From assembly GCF_030409225.1 (NCBI RefSeq), contig NZ_JAUFPK010000001.1:1524733-1588732 (forward strand): DNA of 64,000 bases, written 5' to 3'. The stretch comes from Aquisalimonas lutea (GTDB lineage Bacteria > Pseudomonadota > Gammaproteobacteria > Nitrococcales > Aquisalimonadaceae). A program made the position numbers and the translations under genes. Under the pieces are notes generated by a model. It worked only from the letters and a program-made list of their open reading frames with translations. It did not search any database and was not told the DNA's origin. Of this stretch, positions 46,512 through 58,643 are shown in pieces; within the stretch, counting starts at the first letter, position 1, and each line of letters starts with the position of its first letter.

Positions 46512-47857
46512 TGCAGGAAGCCATGGCAACAAGGGCACGGACAACGGTGGTTGTAGGTCTGGGGCGGACCGGCGAGGCCTGCGTGCGCTTCCTGCACGGC
46601 CGCGGCCTGCCCGTGGCCGCCGTGGATACGCGTCGGCAGCCGCCGGCAGCCGATGCCGTCCGGGAACTGGATGCCGGCATTCCGCTCCACCTCGGCGAGC
46701 TGGACCCGGCCCTGCTGGCCGACGCCGGCGAGATCGTGGTCAGCCCGGGCGTGTCCCTGGACCAGCCGGCCGTGCGCCAGGCGCGCCTCTACGGCGTGCC
46801 CGTGATCAGCGAGATCGAGCTCTTCTCCCGCCATGCGCGGGCCCCGGTGGTGGCCATCACCGGTTCCAACGGCAAGAGCACCGTCACCACGCTGGTGGGA
46901 GAAATGGCCGCGGCCGCGGGCAAGAGGGCCGGCGTCGGCGGCAACCTGGGAACGCCGGCGCTGGACCTGCTCGGCGATCCCGAGCCGGATCTCTACGTGC
47001 TGGAGCTGTCCAGCTTCCAGCTGGAGACCACGTACAGCCTCCGGCCCGCCGCCGCGGCCGTGCTCAACGTCAGCGCCGATCACATGGACCGCCACGGCGA
47101 CGTGGACACCTATGCCGCCATCAAGGCGCGGGTCTACGACGGCGACGGCGTGATGATCATCAACCGGGACGATCCGCGGGTCGCCGCCATGGCCCGGCGG
47201 CGCCGGGCGGTACGGCCCTTCGGGCTCGGGGCGCCGTCCGCCGGGGGCTACGGCGTGGTTCACCACGACGGTGAGCCGTGGCTCGCCCGCGACCACGACC
47301 CGCTGCTGCCGGTCAGGCGGCTCGCCCTGCAGGGGCGCCACAATCAGCTCAACGCGCTGGCCGCGCTGGCCCTGGCCGAGTCGGTGGGCCTGCCCTCGGA
47401 GGAGTGCATCGCCGTGCTGCAGTCGTTCGCCGGGCTGCCCCACCGCATGCAATGGTTGGGCGATCGCGGCGGCGTGCGCTGGATCAACGACTCCAAGGCG
47501 ACCAACGTCGGCGCCGCCCTGGCGGCCGTGGCCGGTCTCGACGGGCCGCTGGTCCTCATCGCCGGCGGCCAGGGCAAGGGCGCGGACTTCGCGCCCCTGG
47601 CCGGGGCCCTTGCGGGCAAGGCGCGCGCCGTGGTGCTCCTGGGCGAGGACGCCGGGCAGCTGGCCCGCGCCCTCGAGGGCTGCGCCCCGGTGATCCGGGC
47701 CCGGGACATGGACGATGCCGTGGCCCGCGCCGACGGCGTGGCCGAGGCCGGCGACACCGTCCTGCTGTCGCCGGCCTGTGCCAGCTTCGACCAGTTCACC
47801 GGCTACGAGGCGCGAGGAGACGCCTTTGCCGAGGCCGTGGGGAGGCTGGGGTCATGA
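46511..47857 (+). CDS. murD: UDP-MurNAc-L-alanine:D-glutamate ligase MurD
   Basis: A 448-residue ligase. The N-terminal Rossmann part is VVVGLGRTGEACVRFL, the ATP loop GSNGKST is at 118-124, and LELSSFQLE and NDSKATN mark the central and C-terminal domains. A second ATG at 46523, with AGGAAG just ahead, could be the real start and would shorten it by four residues. The stop overlaps ftsW. Confidence 0.97.
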   Translation: MQEAMATRARTTVVVGLGRTGEACVRFLHGRGLPVAAVDTRRQPPAADAVRELDAGIPLHLGELDPALLADAGEIVVSPGVSLDQPAVRQARLYGVPVISEIELFSRHARAPVVAITGSNGKSTVTTLVGEMAAAAGKRAGVGGNLGTPALDLLGDPEPDLYVLELSSFQLETTYSLRPAAAAVLNVSADHMDRHGDVDTYAAIKARVYDGDGVMIINRDDPRVAAMARRRRAVRPFGLGAPSAGGYGVVHHDGEPWLARDHDPLLPVRRLALQGRHNQLNALAALALAESVGLPSEECIAVLQSFAGLPHRMQWLGDRGGVRWINDSKATNVGAALAAVAGLDGPLVLIAGGQGKGADFAPLAGALAGKARAVVLLGEDAGQLARALEGCAPVIRARDMDDAVARADGVAEAGDTVLLSPACASFDQFTGYEARGDAFAEAVGRLGS

Positions 47858-49044
47858 GCCTGCGTACGCTCGCCGCCGCCGCGGGGGAACCCCGTACCAC
47901 CACCACCCTGTGGTCGCACCTGGACTATCGCCTGCTGGCCGCCCTGGGCGCCGCCATGCTGCTGGGGCTGATCGTGATGACCTCGGCGTCCATGTCCCTG
48001 GCCGCGAACCAGTTCGGCGAGCCGTTCCACTACGCGGCCCGCCAGGCGGGATTCCTGGCGCTCACCCTGATCGCCGGGACGCTGGTCCTGCAGTTCCCCA
48101 CCGCGCTGTGGTACCGGGCCAGCGGCGTCTTCCTGGTGGCCGCCTTCGCGCTGCTGCTGGCGGTCCTCGTGCCGGGGCTCGGGCTCGAGGTCAACGGTGC
48201 CCGCCGCTGGATCCCGCTGGGCCCCGTGCACCTGCAGGTCTCCGAGATCGCGAAGTTCGGCGTGCTGTTCTACCTGGCGGCGTACATGGCCCGGCGCGGC
48301 GACATGGTCCGTCACAGCATGCAGGGATTCCTGATCCCCGTGGTTCTCCTGGGCGCAACAGGGATGCTGCTGCTCCTGCAGCCGGATTTCGGCGCCGCCA
48401 TGGTGCTCGCCGCCACCGGCCTGGGCCTGCTGTTCCTCGGCGGCGTGCCGCTGTGGCGCTTCGCCGTCCTGGTCGCCGGTGTGGGCGGCCTGGCCTGGGC
48501 GCTGATCGTGACCTCGCCGTACCGGGTGACGCGCCTGACCGCGTTCGTGGACCCCTGGGCCGACCCTTTCAATTCCGGCTTCCAGCTCACGCAGTCGCTG
48601 ATCGCCATCGGCCGCGGCGAATGGTTCGGCGTGGGGTTGGGCGCCAGCGTGCAGAAACTGTTCTACCTGCCGGAAGCGCACACGGACTTCGTCTTCGCCG
48701 TGCTCGCCGAGGAGCTCGGACTGGTCGGCGTACTGGCGGCGGTGGCCCTGTATGCCTGGATCGTCCGCCGGATCCTGGCCATCGGCATGGCCGCGCTGCG
48801 CGCCGGGCAGCCCTTCGGCGGCTATGTCGCCCTGGCGGTGGGGTTCTGGCTGGGCCTGCAGAGCTTCATCAACATCGGCGTAAGCATGGGGCTGCTGCCG
48901 ACCAAAGGGCTGACCCTGCCCCTGATGAGCTATGGCGGCAGCAGCCTGCTGACCACCGGCCTGGCGCTGGCGGTGGTACTGCGCGTGGACTACGAGCGCC
49001 GCATGGCCGGGCGTGCGGTATCGCGCCGGAGGGAGTCGTCATGA
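47854..49044 (+). CDS. ftsW: Septal peptidoglycan glycosyltransferase FtsW
   Basis: A 396-residue SEDS-family membrane protein with about ten helices. Family signatures are [46 protein letters not shown] and [17 protein letters not shown]. It polymerises lipid II with FtsI. Its position after murD is as in E. coli. Confidence 0.97.
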   Translation: MSLRTLAAAAGEPRTTTTLWSHLDYRLLAALGAAMLLGLIVMTSASMSLAANQFGEPFHYAARQAGFLALTLIAGTLVLQFPTALWYRASGVFLVAAFALLLAVLVPGLGLEVNGARRWIPLGPVHLQVSEIAKFGVLFYLAAYMARRGDMVRHSMQGFLIPVVLLGATGMLLLLQPDFGAAMVLAATGLGLLFLGGVPLWRFAVLVAGVGGLAWALIVTSPYRVTRLTAFVDPWADPFNSGFQLTQSLIAIGRGEWFGVGLGASVQKLFYLPEAHTDFVFAVLAEELGLVGVLAAVALYAWIVRRILAIGMAALRAGQPFGGYVALAVGFWLGLQSFINIGVSMGLLPTKGLTLPLMSYGGSSLLTTGLALAVVLRVDYERRMAGRAVSRRRESS

Positions 49045-50126
49045 GTCGGGCGGCCAGCGAAGCCCCGGTGCTGATCATGGCCGGCGGGACCGGGGGGCAT
49101 GTCTTCCCGGCCCTGGCCGTGGCCGACGCCCTGCGCGCCCGGGGCGTGCCGGTGGTCTGGCTCGGCACCCGCGAGGGCCTGGAGGCCCGCGTGGTTCCCG
49201 AGGCCGGCCTGGCGCTGGAGTGGCTGAGCGCCCGCGCGCTGCGGGGCAAGGGCATGGCCGGGTGGCTGCTGGCGCCCTGGCGCATCCTGCGCGGGACGAT
49301 GCAGGCAGCCCGGGTGCTGCGCCGCCGGCGCCCGCGCTCGGTGCTCGGCGTGGGCGGCTATGCCGCCGGCCCCGGTGCCCTGGCGGCGTGGCTGCTGCGC
49401 TGCCCGCTGGTGATCCACGAGCAGAACGCCCGGGCGGGGCTGACCAACCGCGTCCTGTCGCGGCTCGCGCGCCGGGTCCTGGCCGGGTTCCCCGGGGCGT
49501 TCCCGGACGACCGGGCCGAAGTGACCGGCAACCCCGTGCGCGGCGACATCCTGCGTCTGCCTCCCCCCGAGAAGCGCCCGGCTCGTACCGGCTGCTGGCG
49601 GCTCCTCGTGGTGGGAGGCAGCCTGGGTGCCCGGGTCCTGAACGAGAGCGTGCCGGTGGCGCTGGGCCTGCTGCCGCCGGAAGCGCGCCCGGAGGTGCGC
49701 CACCAGAGCGGCCGCATTACCGAGGACCTGGCGCGGAGCTGCTATCGCGCGGCCGGGGTCGAGGCACGGATCGACGCCTTTGTCGACGACATGGCCGAGG
49801 CGTACGCATGGGCGGACGTGGTGGTCTGCCGGGCGGGCGCACTCACCGTGAGCGAGCTGGCCATCGCCGGCGTGCCCGCGGTGCTGGTGCCGCTGCCGCA
49901 TGCAGTGGACGACCACCAGACGGCCAATGCCCGCTATCTCAGCGACGTCGGCGCGGCGGTGCTGCTGCCGCAGGCGGAGCTCAACGCCGAGCGCCTGGCC
50001 GCGATCCTGCAGGGCCTGGGCGAGGACCGCGAGCGCCTGCGGGAGATGGCCCGTGCGGCGCGCGGGCGCGCACGTCCGGATGCGGCGGAGACGGTGGCGG
50101 AATACTGCCTGGAGGTGGCGCGATGA
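49041..50126 (+). CDS. murG: UDP-GlcNAc:lipid I N-acetylglucosaminyltransferase MurG
   Basis: A 361-residue GT-B enzyme that makes lipid II. N-terminal glycine-rich loop [16 protein letters not shown], lipid-site [10 protein letters not shown] and [12 protein letters not shown], and C-terminal donor site [12 protein letters not shown] are all intact. GGAGGGAG provides a strong ribosome site inside ftsW. Confidence 0.98.
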   Translation: MSRAASEAPVLIMAGGTGGHVFPALAVADALRARGVPVVWLGTREGLEARVVPEAGLALEWLSARALRGKGMAGWLLAPWRILRGTMQAARVLRRRRPRSVLGVGGYAAGPGALAAWLLRCPLVIHEQNARAGLTNRVLSRLARRVLAGFPGAFPDDRAEVTGNPVRGDILRLPPPEKRPARTGCWRLLVVGGSLGARVLNESVPVALGLLPPEARPEVRHQSGRITEDLARSCYRAAGVEARIDAFVDDMAEAYAWADVVVCRAGALTVSELAIAGVPAVLVPLPHAVDDHQTANARYLSDVGAAVLLPQAELNAERLAAILQGLGEDRERLREMARAARGRARPDAAETVAEYCLEVAR

Positions 50127-51570
50127 GCGGCGGAACCCCGCAAGCGCACTGGGACCACACCCGCCCGGGCACCATGGGCCGGGTGCGCAGCATCCATTTC
50201 GTCGGCATCGGCGGTGCCGGCATGGGCGGCATCGCCGAGGTGCTGCTGAATCTCGGCTACCGCATCTCGGGCAGCGACCTGCGCGGCAACCCGGTCACCC
50301 AGCGGCTGGAGAGCCTGGGGGCGAGCATCGCCATGGGCCATGCCCGCGAGCACGTTGCCGGGGCGGATGCCGTGGTGGTGTCCAGCGCCGTCGGCGAGGA
50401 CAACCCGGAAGTCCAGGCGGCGCGGGAGGGCCGCATCCCCGTGGTGCCGCGCGCCGAGATGCTGGCGGAGCTCATGCGCTTCCGCTACGGCGTGGCGGTG
50501 GCGGGCACCCACGGCAAGACCACCACCACCAGCCTGGTGGCGAGCGTGCTGGCGGAAGGCGGCCTCGATCCCACGTTCGTGATCGGCGGGAGGCTGACCA
50601 GCGCCGGGACCAACGCCCGGCTGGGCGAGAGCCAGTTCCTGGTGGCGGAGGCGGACGAGAGCGATGCCTCGTTCCTGTACCTGCAGCCGATGATCGCCGC
50701 GGTCACCAATATCGACGCCGATCACCTGGGCACCTACGGCGGTGACTTCCAGCGCCTGCGCAGCACCTTCCTGGAGTTCCTGCACCACATCCCGTTCTAC
50801 GGGCTGGCGGTGCTGTGCCTGGACGACCCGGAGGTGGCGGCGCTGGCGCCGGAGGTCACGCGGCCGGTGCGCACCTACGGCGTGGACTCCGCCGCGGACC
50901 TGCGGGCGTTCGACATCCGCCAGCAGGGCGCGCAGACCCACTTCCGCGTGCGCATGAACGGCGATGCGGACACCCTGGACGTGCGCCTCAACCTTCCGGG
51001 CCGGCACAACGTCCTCAATGCCCTGGCGGCCATCACCATCGCCGACGAGCTGGGCGTGGACCGGGACGCCATCGTGCGGGCGCTGGACGAGTTCCAGGGC
51101 ATCGGCCGGCGTTTCCAGAGCTACGGCGAGCTGCCCCTGCCCGGGGGCGGACACGCCCTGGTGGTGGACGACTACGGCCATCACCCCAGCGAGATCCGCG
51201 CCGTGCTGGAAGCGGTGCGCTCGGGCTGGCCGGACCGGCGCCTGGTGCTGGCGTTCCAGCCGCACCGCTACAGCCGCACGCGGGACCTGTTCGACGACTT
51301 TGCGCGGGTTCTGGGGGAGGCGGACGCACTGGTGGTCACGGAGGTCCACGCCGCCGGCGAGGAGCCGGTCGCCGGCGCCGACGGCCGCTCCCTGTGCGCG
51401 GCCATGCGCGCCCGCGGCGGCGTGCAGCCGGTGTTCGTGGAGACCATCGACGAGCTGGTCGCCACCCTGCCGGGGGTGCTCCGCGGTGGCGACATCCTGC
51501 TGACCCTGGGCGCCGGCAGCATCGGCGGCGCCGCGGGACAGCTCCAGGCCCACCTGGAAGGAGGTGCGGC

Positions 51571-51574
<4 letters not shown>
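50123..51574 (+). CDS. murC: UDP-MurNAc:L-alanine ligase MurC
   Basis: A 483-residue ligase. [20 protein letters not shown] at 27-46 begins the UDP-binding domain, GTHGKTT at 128-134 is the ATP loop, and the C-terminal domain has [10 protein letters not shown] and [17 protein letters not shown] 20-residue N-terminal extension precedes the usual start of the family; an internal ATG at codon 18 ([11 protein letters not shown]) might be used instead. Confidence 0.97.
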
Positions 51575-54219
<2,645 letters not shown>

Positions 54220-54233
54220 GAGAGGACGCGAGC

Positions 54234-55472
54234 ATGACGAAGAAAACGGAACAGAGTCTGCTGGTCGGCCTGGACATCGGCACGTCCAAGGTCGTCGCCA
54301 TCGTGGGCGAGGTCGGCGCCAGTGGCGAGGTGGAGATCAGCGGCATCGGCTCGCATCCGTCGCGCGGCCTGAAGAAGGGGGTGGTGGTCAACATCGAGTC
54401 CACGGTCCAGTCCATCCAGCGGGCCGTGGAAGAGGCCGAGCTCATGGCCGGCTGCCAGATCCATTCCGTGTACGTCGGCATCGCCGGCAGTCACGTCCGC
54501 AGCCTGAACTCCCACGGCATCGTGGCCATTCGCGACAAGGAGGTGGGCCAGGCGGACCTGGACCGGGTGATCGATGCCGCCCGGGCCGTGGCCATCCCGG
54601 CGGACCAGAAGATCCTCCACATCCTGCCCCAGGAATTCATCATCGACAGCCAGGAGGGCATCCGCGAGCCCATCGGCATGTCCGGCGTGCGCCTGGAAGC
54701 CAAGGTGCACATGGTCACCGGCGCGGTCAGTGCGGCGCAGAACATCGTCAAGTGCATCCGCCGCTGCGGCCTGGAAGTCGACGACGTCATCCTCGAGCAG
54801 CTGGCCTCCAGCCACGCCGTTCTCACCGAGGACGAGAAGGAGCTGGGCGTGTGCCTGGTGGACATCGGCGGCGGCACCACGGACATCGCCGTGTTCACCG
54901 ACGGCGCCATCCGCCATACGGCGGTCATTCCCATCGCCGGCGACCAGGTCACCAACGACATCGCCGTGGCGCTGCGCACGCCCACGCAGCACGCCGAGGA
55001 GATCAAGGTGAAGTACGCCTGCGCGCTGTCCCAGCTGGCCGGCGCCGACGAGACCATCGAGGTCCCGTCCGTGGGCGACCGGCCGGCCCGCAGGCTGTCG
55101 CGCCAGACCCTGGCCGAGGTGGTGGAGCCGCGCTACGAGGAACTCATGACGCTGGTGCAGCAGGAGCTGCGCCGCAGCGGCTTCGAGGACCTGATCGCCG
55201 CCGGCGTCGTCCTTACCGGCGGCAGCTCGAAGATGGAGGGCGCCATCGAGCTGGCCGAGGAAGTCTTTCACATGCCGGTGCGCATCGGCGTACCGCAGAA
55301 CGTCACCGGGCTCTCGGACGTGGTCCGCAACCCGGTGTACTCCACGGGCGTCGGGTTGCTGCACTTCGGTGCCGGTCGCCGGGGGCATCCCACGGCCGTG
55401 GACTATGACAGGAACGAGGGTGCCAGTGCCCTCTGGGAGCGCATGAAGAACTGGTTTCAGGGGAATTTCTAG
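54234..55472 (+). CDS. ftsA: Cell division protein FtsA
   Basis: A 412-residue actin-like ATPase. Phosphate loop GLDIGTSKVVAIVGE, a 1C subdomain with LPQEFIIDSQEGIREPIGMSG, phosphate 2 VDIGGGTTDIAVF, and the C-terminal amphipathic membrane-targeting helix ALWERMKNWFQGNF. It tethers FtsZ to the membrane. Ribosome site AGAGAGGA lies upstream of the ATG at 54234. Confidence 0.98.
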   Translation: MTKKTEQSLLVGLDIGTSKVVAIVGEVGASGEVEISGIGSHPSRGLKKGVVVNIESTVQSIQRAVEEAELMAGCQIHSVYVGIAGSHVRSLNSHGIVAIRDKEVGQADLDRVIDAARAVAIPADQKILHILPQEFIIDSQEGIREPIGMSGVRLEAKVHMVTGAVSAAQNIVKCIRRCGLEVDDVILEQLASSHAVLTEDEKELGVCLVDIGGGTTDIAVFTDGAIRHTAVIPIAGDQVTNDIAVALRTPTQHAEEIKVKYACALSQLAGADETIEVPSVGDRPARRLSRQTLAEVVEPRYEELMTLVQQELRRSGFEDLIAAGVVLTGGSSKMEGAIELAEEVFHMPVRIGVPQNVTGLSDVVRNPVYSTGVGLLHFGAGRRGHPTAVDYDRNEGASALWERMKNWFQGNF

Positions 55473-55557
55473 GGGTCCGGCGGATCCCTGTCGAGTTCGG
55501 GTCGGGTCCGTGACGGCAAAAGGTCGTCACGGCACACAGTGAGAAGGAGGCAGTGCC

Positions 55558-56697
55558 ATGTTTGAACTCATGGATTCGTTCAGCCAGAACGCGGTCATCA
55601 AGGTCATCGGTGTCGGTGGCGGCGGCGGCAACGCCGTGCAGCACATGGTCGCCGCGGACATCGAGGGCGTGGACTTCATCTGCGCCAACACCGACGCCCA
55701 GGCGTTGAAGAACACCTCGGCGAAGACCGTGCTGCAGCTGGGCAGCAACATCACCAAGGGCCTGGGTGCCGGCGCGCACCCGGACGTGGGCCGCAACGCC
55801 GCCGTGGAGGATCGCGAACGCATCGCCGAGTCCCTGGAAGGGGCGGACATGGTGTTCATCACCGCCGGCATGGGCGGCGGCACCGGCACCGGCGCGGCAC
55901 CGGTGGTGGCGGACATCGCCCGCGAGATGGGCATTCTCACCGTCGCCGTGGTGACCAAGCCGTTCCCCTTCGAGGGGGGCAAGCGCATGCGCGTCGCCCA
56001 GGAAGGCATCGAGGAGCTCAGCCGCACGGTGGACTCGCTGATCACCATTCCCAACGAGAAGCTGCTCAGCGAGCTGGGCCGCAACCTGACGCTCCTGGAT
56101 GCGTTCAAGGCGGCCAACGACGTCCTGCTGGGGGCGGTGCGCGGCATTGCCGAGCTCATCACCCGGCCGGGGCTCATCAACGTGGACTTCGCCGACGTCC
56201 GCACCGTGATGTCCGAGATGGGCATGGCGGTCATGGGCACCGGCGCCGCCTCGGGCGAGGGTCGTGCCCGCGAGGCGGCGGAGCGGGCCATTTCCAGTCC
56301 GCTGCTGGAGGACTTCAACCTGCACGGGGCCAACGGCATTCTCGTCAACGTCACCGCGGGCATGGACCTGGGGATCGGCGAGTTCGACGAGGTGGGCCAG
56401 GCCGTTCGTGAATTCGCCTCCGAGGATGCCACCGTGGTGGTCGGTACCGTGATCGATCCGGAACTCGAGAACGAGCTGCGGGTCACAGTGGTCGCGACCG
56501 GCCTGGGTCAGACGAAGTCCGACGACAACAAGACGCCGCAGCTGCGGACGGTGAAGAAGGCCTCCGGCGAGGTGGATTACGACGAGCTGGAGAAGCCGGC
56601 CGCCGCCCGCAAGAAGGCAGCGAACGACAAGTACGGGGAGTCCGGCGACATGGACTACCTGGACATTCCGGCGTTCCTGCGGCGTCAGGCCGACTGA
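55558..56697 (+). CDS. ftsZ: Cell division protein FtsZ
   Basis: A 379-residue tubulin-like GTPase. GGGGGNAV near 20-27, the tubulin signature GGGTGTGA at 106-113, the T7 loop NVDFADVRTVM, a linker from about 320, and the conserved C-terminal peptide DYLDIPAFLRRQAD that binds FtsA, ZipA and ZapD. AAGGAGG precedes the start. A zapD gene lies at the right edge of the window. Confidence 0.99.
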   Translation: MFELMDSFSQNAVIKVIGVGGGGGNAVQHMVAADIEGVDFICANTDAQALKNTSAKTVLQLGSNITKGLGAGAHPDVGRNAAVEDRERIAESLEGADMVFITAGMGGGTGTGAAPVVADIAREMGILTVAVVTKPFPFEGGKRMRVAQEGIEELSRTVDSLITIPNEKLLSELGRNLTLLDAFKAANDVLLGAVRGIAELITRPGLINVDFADVRTVMSEMGMAVMGTGAASGEGRAREAAERAISSPLLEDFNLHGANGILVNVTAGMDLGIGEFDEVGQAVREFASEDATVVVGTVIDPELENELRVTVVATGLGQTKSDDNKTPQLRTVKKASGEVDYDELEKPAAARKKAANDKYGESGDMDYLDIPAFLRRQAD

Positions 56698-56833
56698 GAT
56701 CCCGGCTGGCGCGCATGACGATTGTGTGAACCATTGCACGTGCGGCGGTGCCGCACCGCGCTACCATGCAGGCCGCAGCCGACCCGGCGGCCTGTTATGT
56801 TGCGCTGCAGTATGCAAAAGACACGCATTACAG

Positions 56834-56839
56834 TACAAT
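56834..56839 (+). promoter_or_regulatory. Candidate -10 element for lpxC
   Basis: TACAAT at 56834-56839, 90 bp ahead of lpxC in a 231-bp gap after ftsZ. TATGCA stands at the 17-bp position and is a weak -35. The gap is more AT-rich just here, which supports a promoter. Confidence 0.4.
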
Positions 56840-56928
56840 GACGCGCCATTCCGGGAAGGGTTGATCCGAGGTCCGGATCCGTGACAACGAGCCCGGTTTC
56901 CGGGCCGGGGAAGGAGTATATCGCTGCC

Positions 56929-57849
56929 ATGGTTCGCCAGCGTACATTGAAGAACGTCATTCGGGCGACCGGGGTTGGCCTGCACACGGGGGAGAAGGTC
57001 TACCTGACCCTGCTGCCGGCGCCCGCCAACTCAGGGATCGTGTTCCGGCGCACGGATCTGGACGAGTCGTGGGAGATCTCCGCCCACCCGGAGAATGTCG
57101 GGGATACGCTTTTATCCACCTGCCTGGTGCGGGACGGCGTGCGTGTCGCCACCGTCGAGCACCTGCTCTCGGCCCTGGCGGGGCTGGGCATCGACAACGT
57201 CATCGTCGAGCTCAGCAATGCCGAGGTCCCGATCATGGACGGCAGCGCCGGGCCCTTCGTGTTCCTGATCCAGTCCGCCGGTATCCAGGAGCAGGATGCG
57301 CCCAAGCGCTTCGTGCGGATCCGCAAGCCCATCATGGTAGAGGACGACGACAAGTGGGTCCGTTTCGAGCCGTTCGACGGCTTCAAGGTGGACTTCACCA
57401 TCGAGTTCGACCACCCGGTGTTCGACTCCGGCATGCAGCAGGCGTCCGTGGACTTCTCCGCCACGTCGTTCGTCAAGGAGATCTCGCGGGCCCGGACGTT
57501 CGGTTTCATGCGCGACATCGAGACGCTGCAGGCGAACCGCCTGGCCCTGGGGGGCAGCCTGGACAACGCCATCGTGGTCGACGACTACCGCATCCTCAAC
57601 GAGGACGGGTTGCGCTACCGGGACGAGTTCGTCAAGCACAAGATCCTGGACGCCATCGGCGATCTCTACCAGCTCGGCTACAGCGTCATCGGCTCGTTCA
57701 GCGGCTACAAGTCCGGCCACCACCTGAACAACATGCTGCTGCGGGCCCTGCTGGCGGACGCCACGGCCTGGGAGACGGTGACCTTCGAGGGTGAGGAGCC
57801 CGCACCGCTGTCCTTCGATCAGCCGCTGTCCGCGCCCGCGACGAGCTAA
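56929..57849 (+). CDS. lpxC: UDP-3-O-acyl-N-acetylglucosamine deacetylase LpxC
   Basis: A 306-residue zinc deacetylase, the committed step of lipid A synthesis. Zinc ligands are His78 (TVEHLLSAL), His237 and Asp241 ([11 protein letters not shown]); the catalytic base region and SGHHLNN with the later His are present. ATG 56929 starts with the family sequence MVRQRTLKN; an in-frame GTG at 56881 is rejected. Confidence 0.98.
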   Translation: MVRQRTLKNVIRATGVGLHTGEKVYLTLLPAPANSGIVFRRTDLDESWEISAHPENVGDTLLSTCLVRDGVRVATVEHLLSALAGLGIDNVIVELSNAEVPIMDGSAGPFVFLIQSAGIQEQDAPKRFVRIRKPIMVEDDDKWVRFEPFDGFKVDFTIEFDHPVFDSGMQQASVDFSATSFVKEISRARTFGFMRDIETLQANRLALGGSLDNAIVVDDYRILNEDGLRYRDEFVKHKILDAIGDLYQLGYSVIGSFSGYKSGHHLNNMLLRALLADATAWETVTFEGEEPAPLSFDQPLSAPATS

Positions 57850-57853
57850 GGCG

Positions 57854-57928
57854 ACGCTGGACGCCTCCCGCGCGTTTCCGGCCGGCGACCGCTGCGGTGC
57901 GCCGAAGCACGCGGGAATGATCCAGCGT
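57854..57928. terminator. Nested inverted repeat between convergent lpxC and dciA
   Basis: ACGCTGGA at 57854-57861 pairs with TCCAGCGT at 57921-57928, and inside it CCCGCG at 57867-57872 pairs with CGCGGG at 57910-57915, with 5-nt unpaired stretches between the two stems on each side. It fills most of the 109-bp gap and is followed by TTCCTT on the plus strand. Probably a shared terminator. Confidence 0.45.
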
Positions 57929-57958
57929 TTCCTTACGAAACCTTTCAGGACGTAGCCG

Positions 57959-58423
57959 TCAGTCGTTGTCGGTGTCGTCGGACGGCGTGCGCGAGGCCAG
58001 CCGCTCCAGGGCGGCGGCCAGCCGCGGGTCCGGCATGTGGGCGGCCGCCGAGGCCAGCGTCCGGCCGGCCGCCGGCGACAGGGTGCGCGGCGGCGTCTGC
58101 CGGGTGCGTTCCGGCAGCTGACCGACGCGCACGGTCACCTGCCGCGGCCGGAAGCCCGCCTGCCGTTCCACCACATCCTGCAGCCGCGGCGCGAGGTAAC
58201 GCAGCCGGTGACGCCATTCGGGGCGGTCCGTCAGCAGGAGCATCTCGTCGTGATCCAGCCGGGCGAGACGTACGTGCTCCCTGGCCTCCCCGGGGAGCTC
58301 GCCGGCCAGCAGCTGCTCGCGCTCGCGCAACCGCCGTGCGTGCGCATACAGGTCGCCCACGGTGCCGCCGGCCTGTTTCAGCGTACCGCCGACGCGCCTC
58401 GGTCCGTTGCTGCCGTCGCCCAT
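57959..58423 (-). CDS. dciA: DUF721 protein, probable replicative helicase loader DciA
   Basis: A 154-residue basic protein. The DUF721 pattern is [23 protein letters not shown] at the front, then [16 protein letters not shown] and a KH-like RQVTVRVG. DciA loads DnaB in bacteria without DnaC, and the gene lies between lpxC and secA in Pseudomonas, as here. The C-terminal tail (from about 115) is Ala/Pro-rich and probably disordered. The start is ATG 58423. Confidence 0.85.
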   Translation of the reverse strand: MGDGSNGPRRVGGTLKQAGGTVGDLYAHARRLREREQLLAGELPGEAREHVRLARLDHDEMLLLTDRPEWRHRLRYLAPRLQDVVERQAGFRPRQVTVRVGQLPERTRQTPPRTLSPAAGRTLASAAAHMPDPRLAAALERLASRTPSDDTDND

Positions 58424-58463
58424 GCGGTGTCCCCCTACGCCTGAAGTTTCCCGGGTAATCAGG

Positions 58464-58469
58464 TATGAT
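58464..58469 (+). promoter_or_regulatory. Candidate -10 element of the secA promoter
   Basis: TATGAT at 58464-58469 with CTGAAG at the 17-bp -35 position (58441-58446). It lies about 175 bp ahead of the secA ATG, giving a long leader. The gap to the divergent dciA is 220 bp. Confidence 0.45.
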
Positions 58470-58478
58470 ACGGCATTT

Positions 58479-58497
58479 CGACGGGCTACCCCCGTCG
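58479..58497 (+). promoter_or_regulatory. Hairpin at the start of the secA leader
   Basis: CGACGGG at 58479-58485 pairs with CCCGTCG at 58491-58497 around a 5-nt loop, about 10 nt after the candidate -10. A second small repeat, CCGGC / GCCGG, follows around 58514-58528. They would open the secA leader RNA. Confidence 0.4.
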
Positions 58498-58643
58498 TCG
58501 TGGATGTCATTCCGGCGTCATGCCGGCCGGTGAGCATGCCAGAGCTCGCCCGGGATGCCGACCCGTGGCACCGGAGATGCCGCGAAGTCGGGATACCGCC
58601 GGGGAACGCGTCCCGCGCCCACACTGTCATCGAGAAGGACCCT

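Noticed and set aside
58424-58643. SecM-like leader peptide or in-frame N-terminal extension of SecA
   Set aside because: The open frame lacks a recognisable arrest motif or signal peptide, and SecA starts normally at [10 protein letters not shown] with a ribosome site.
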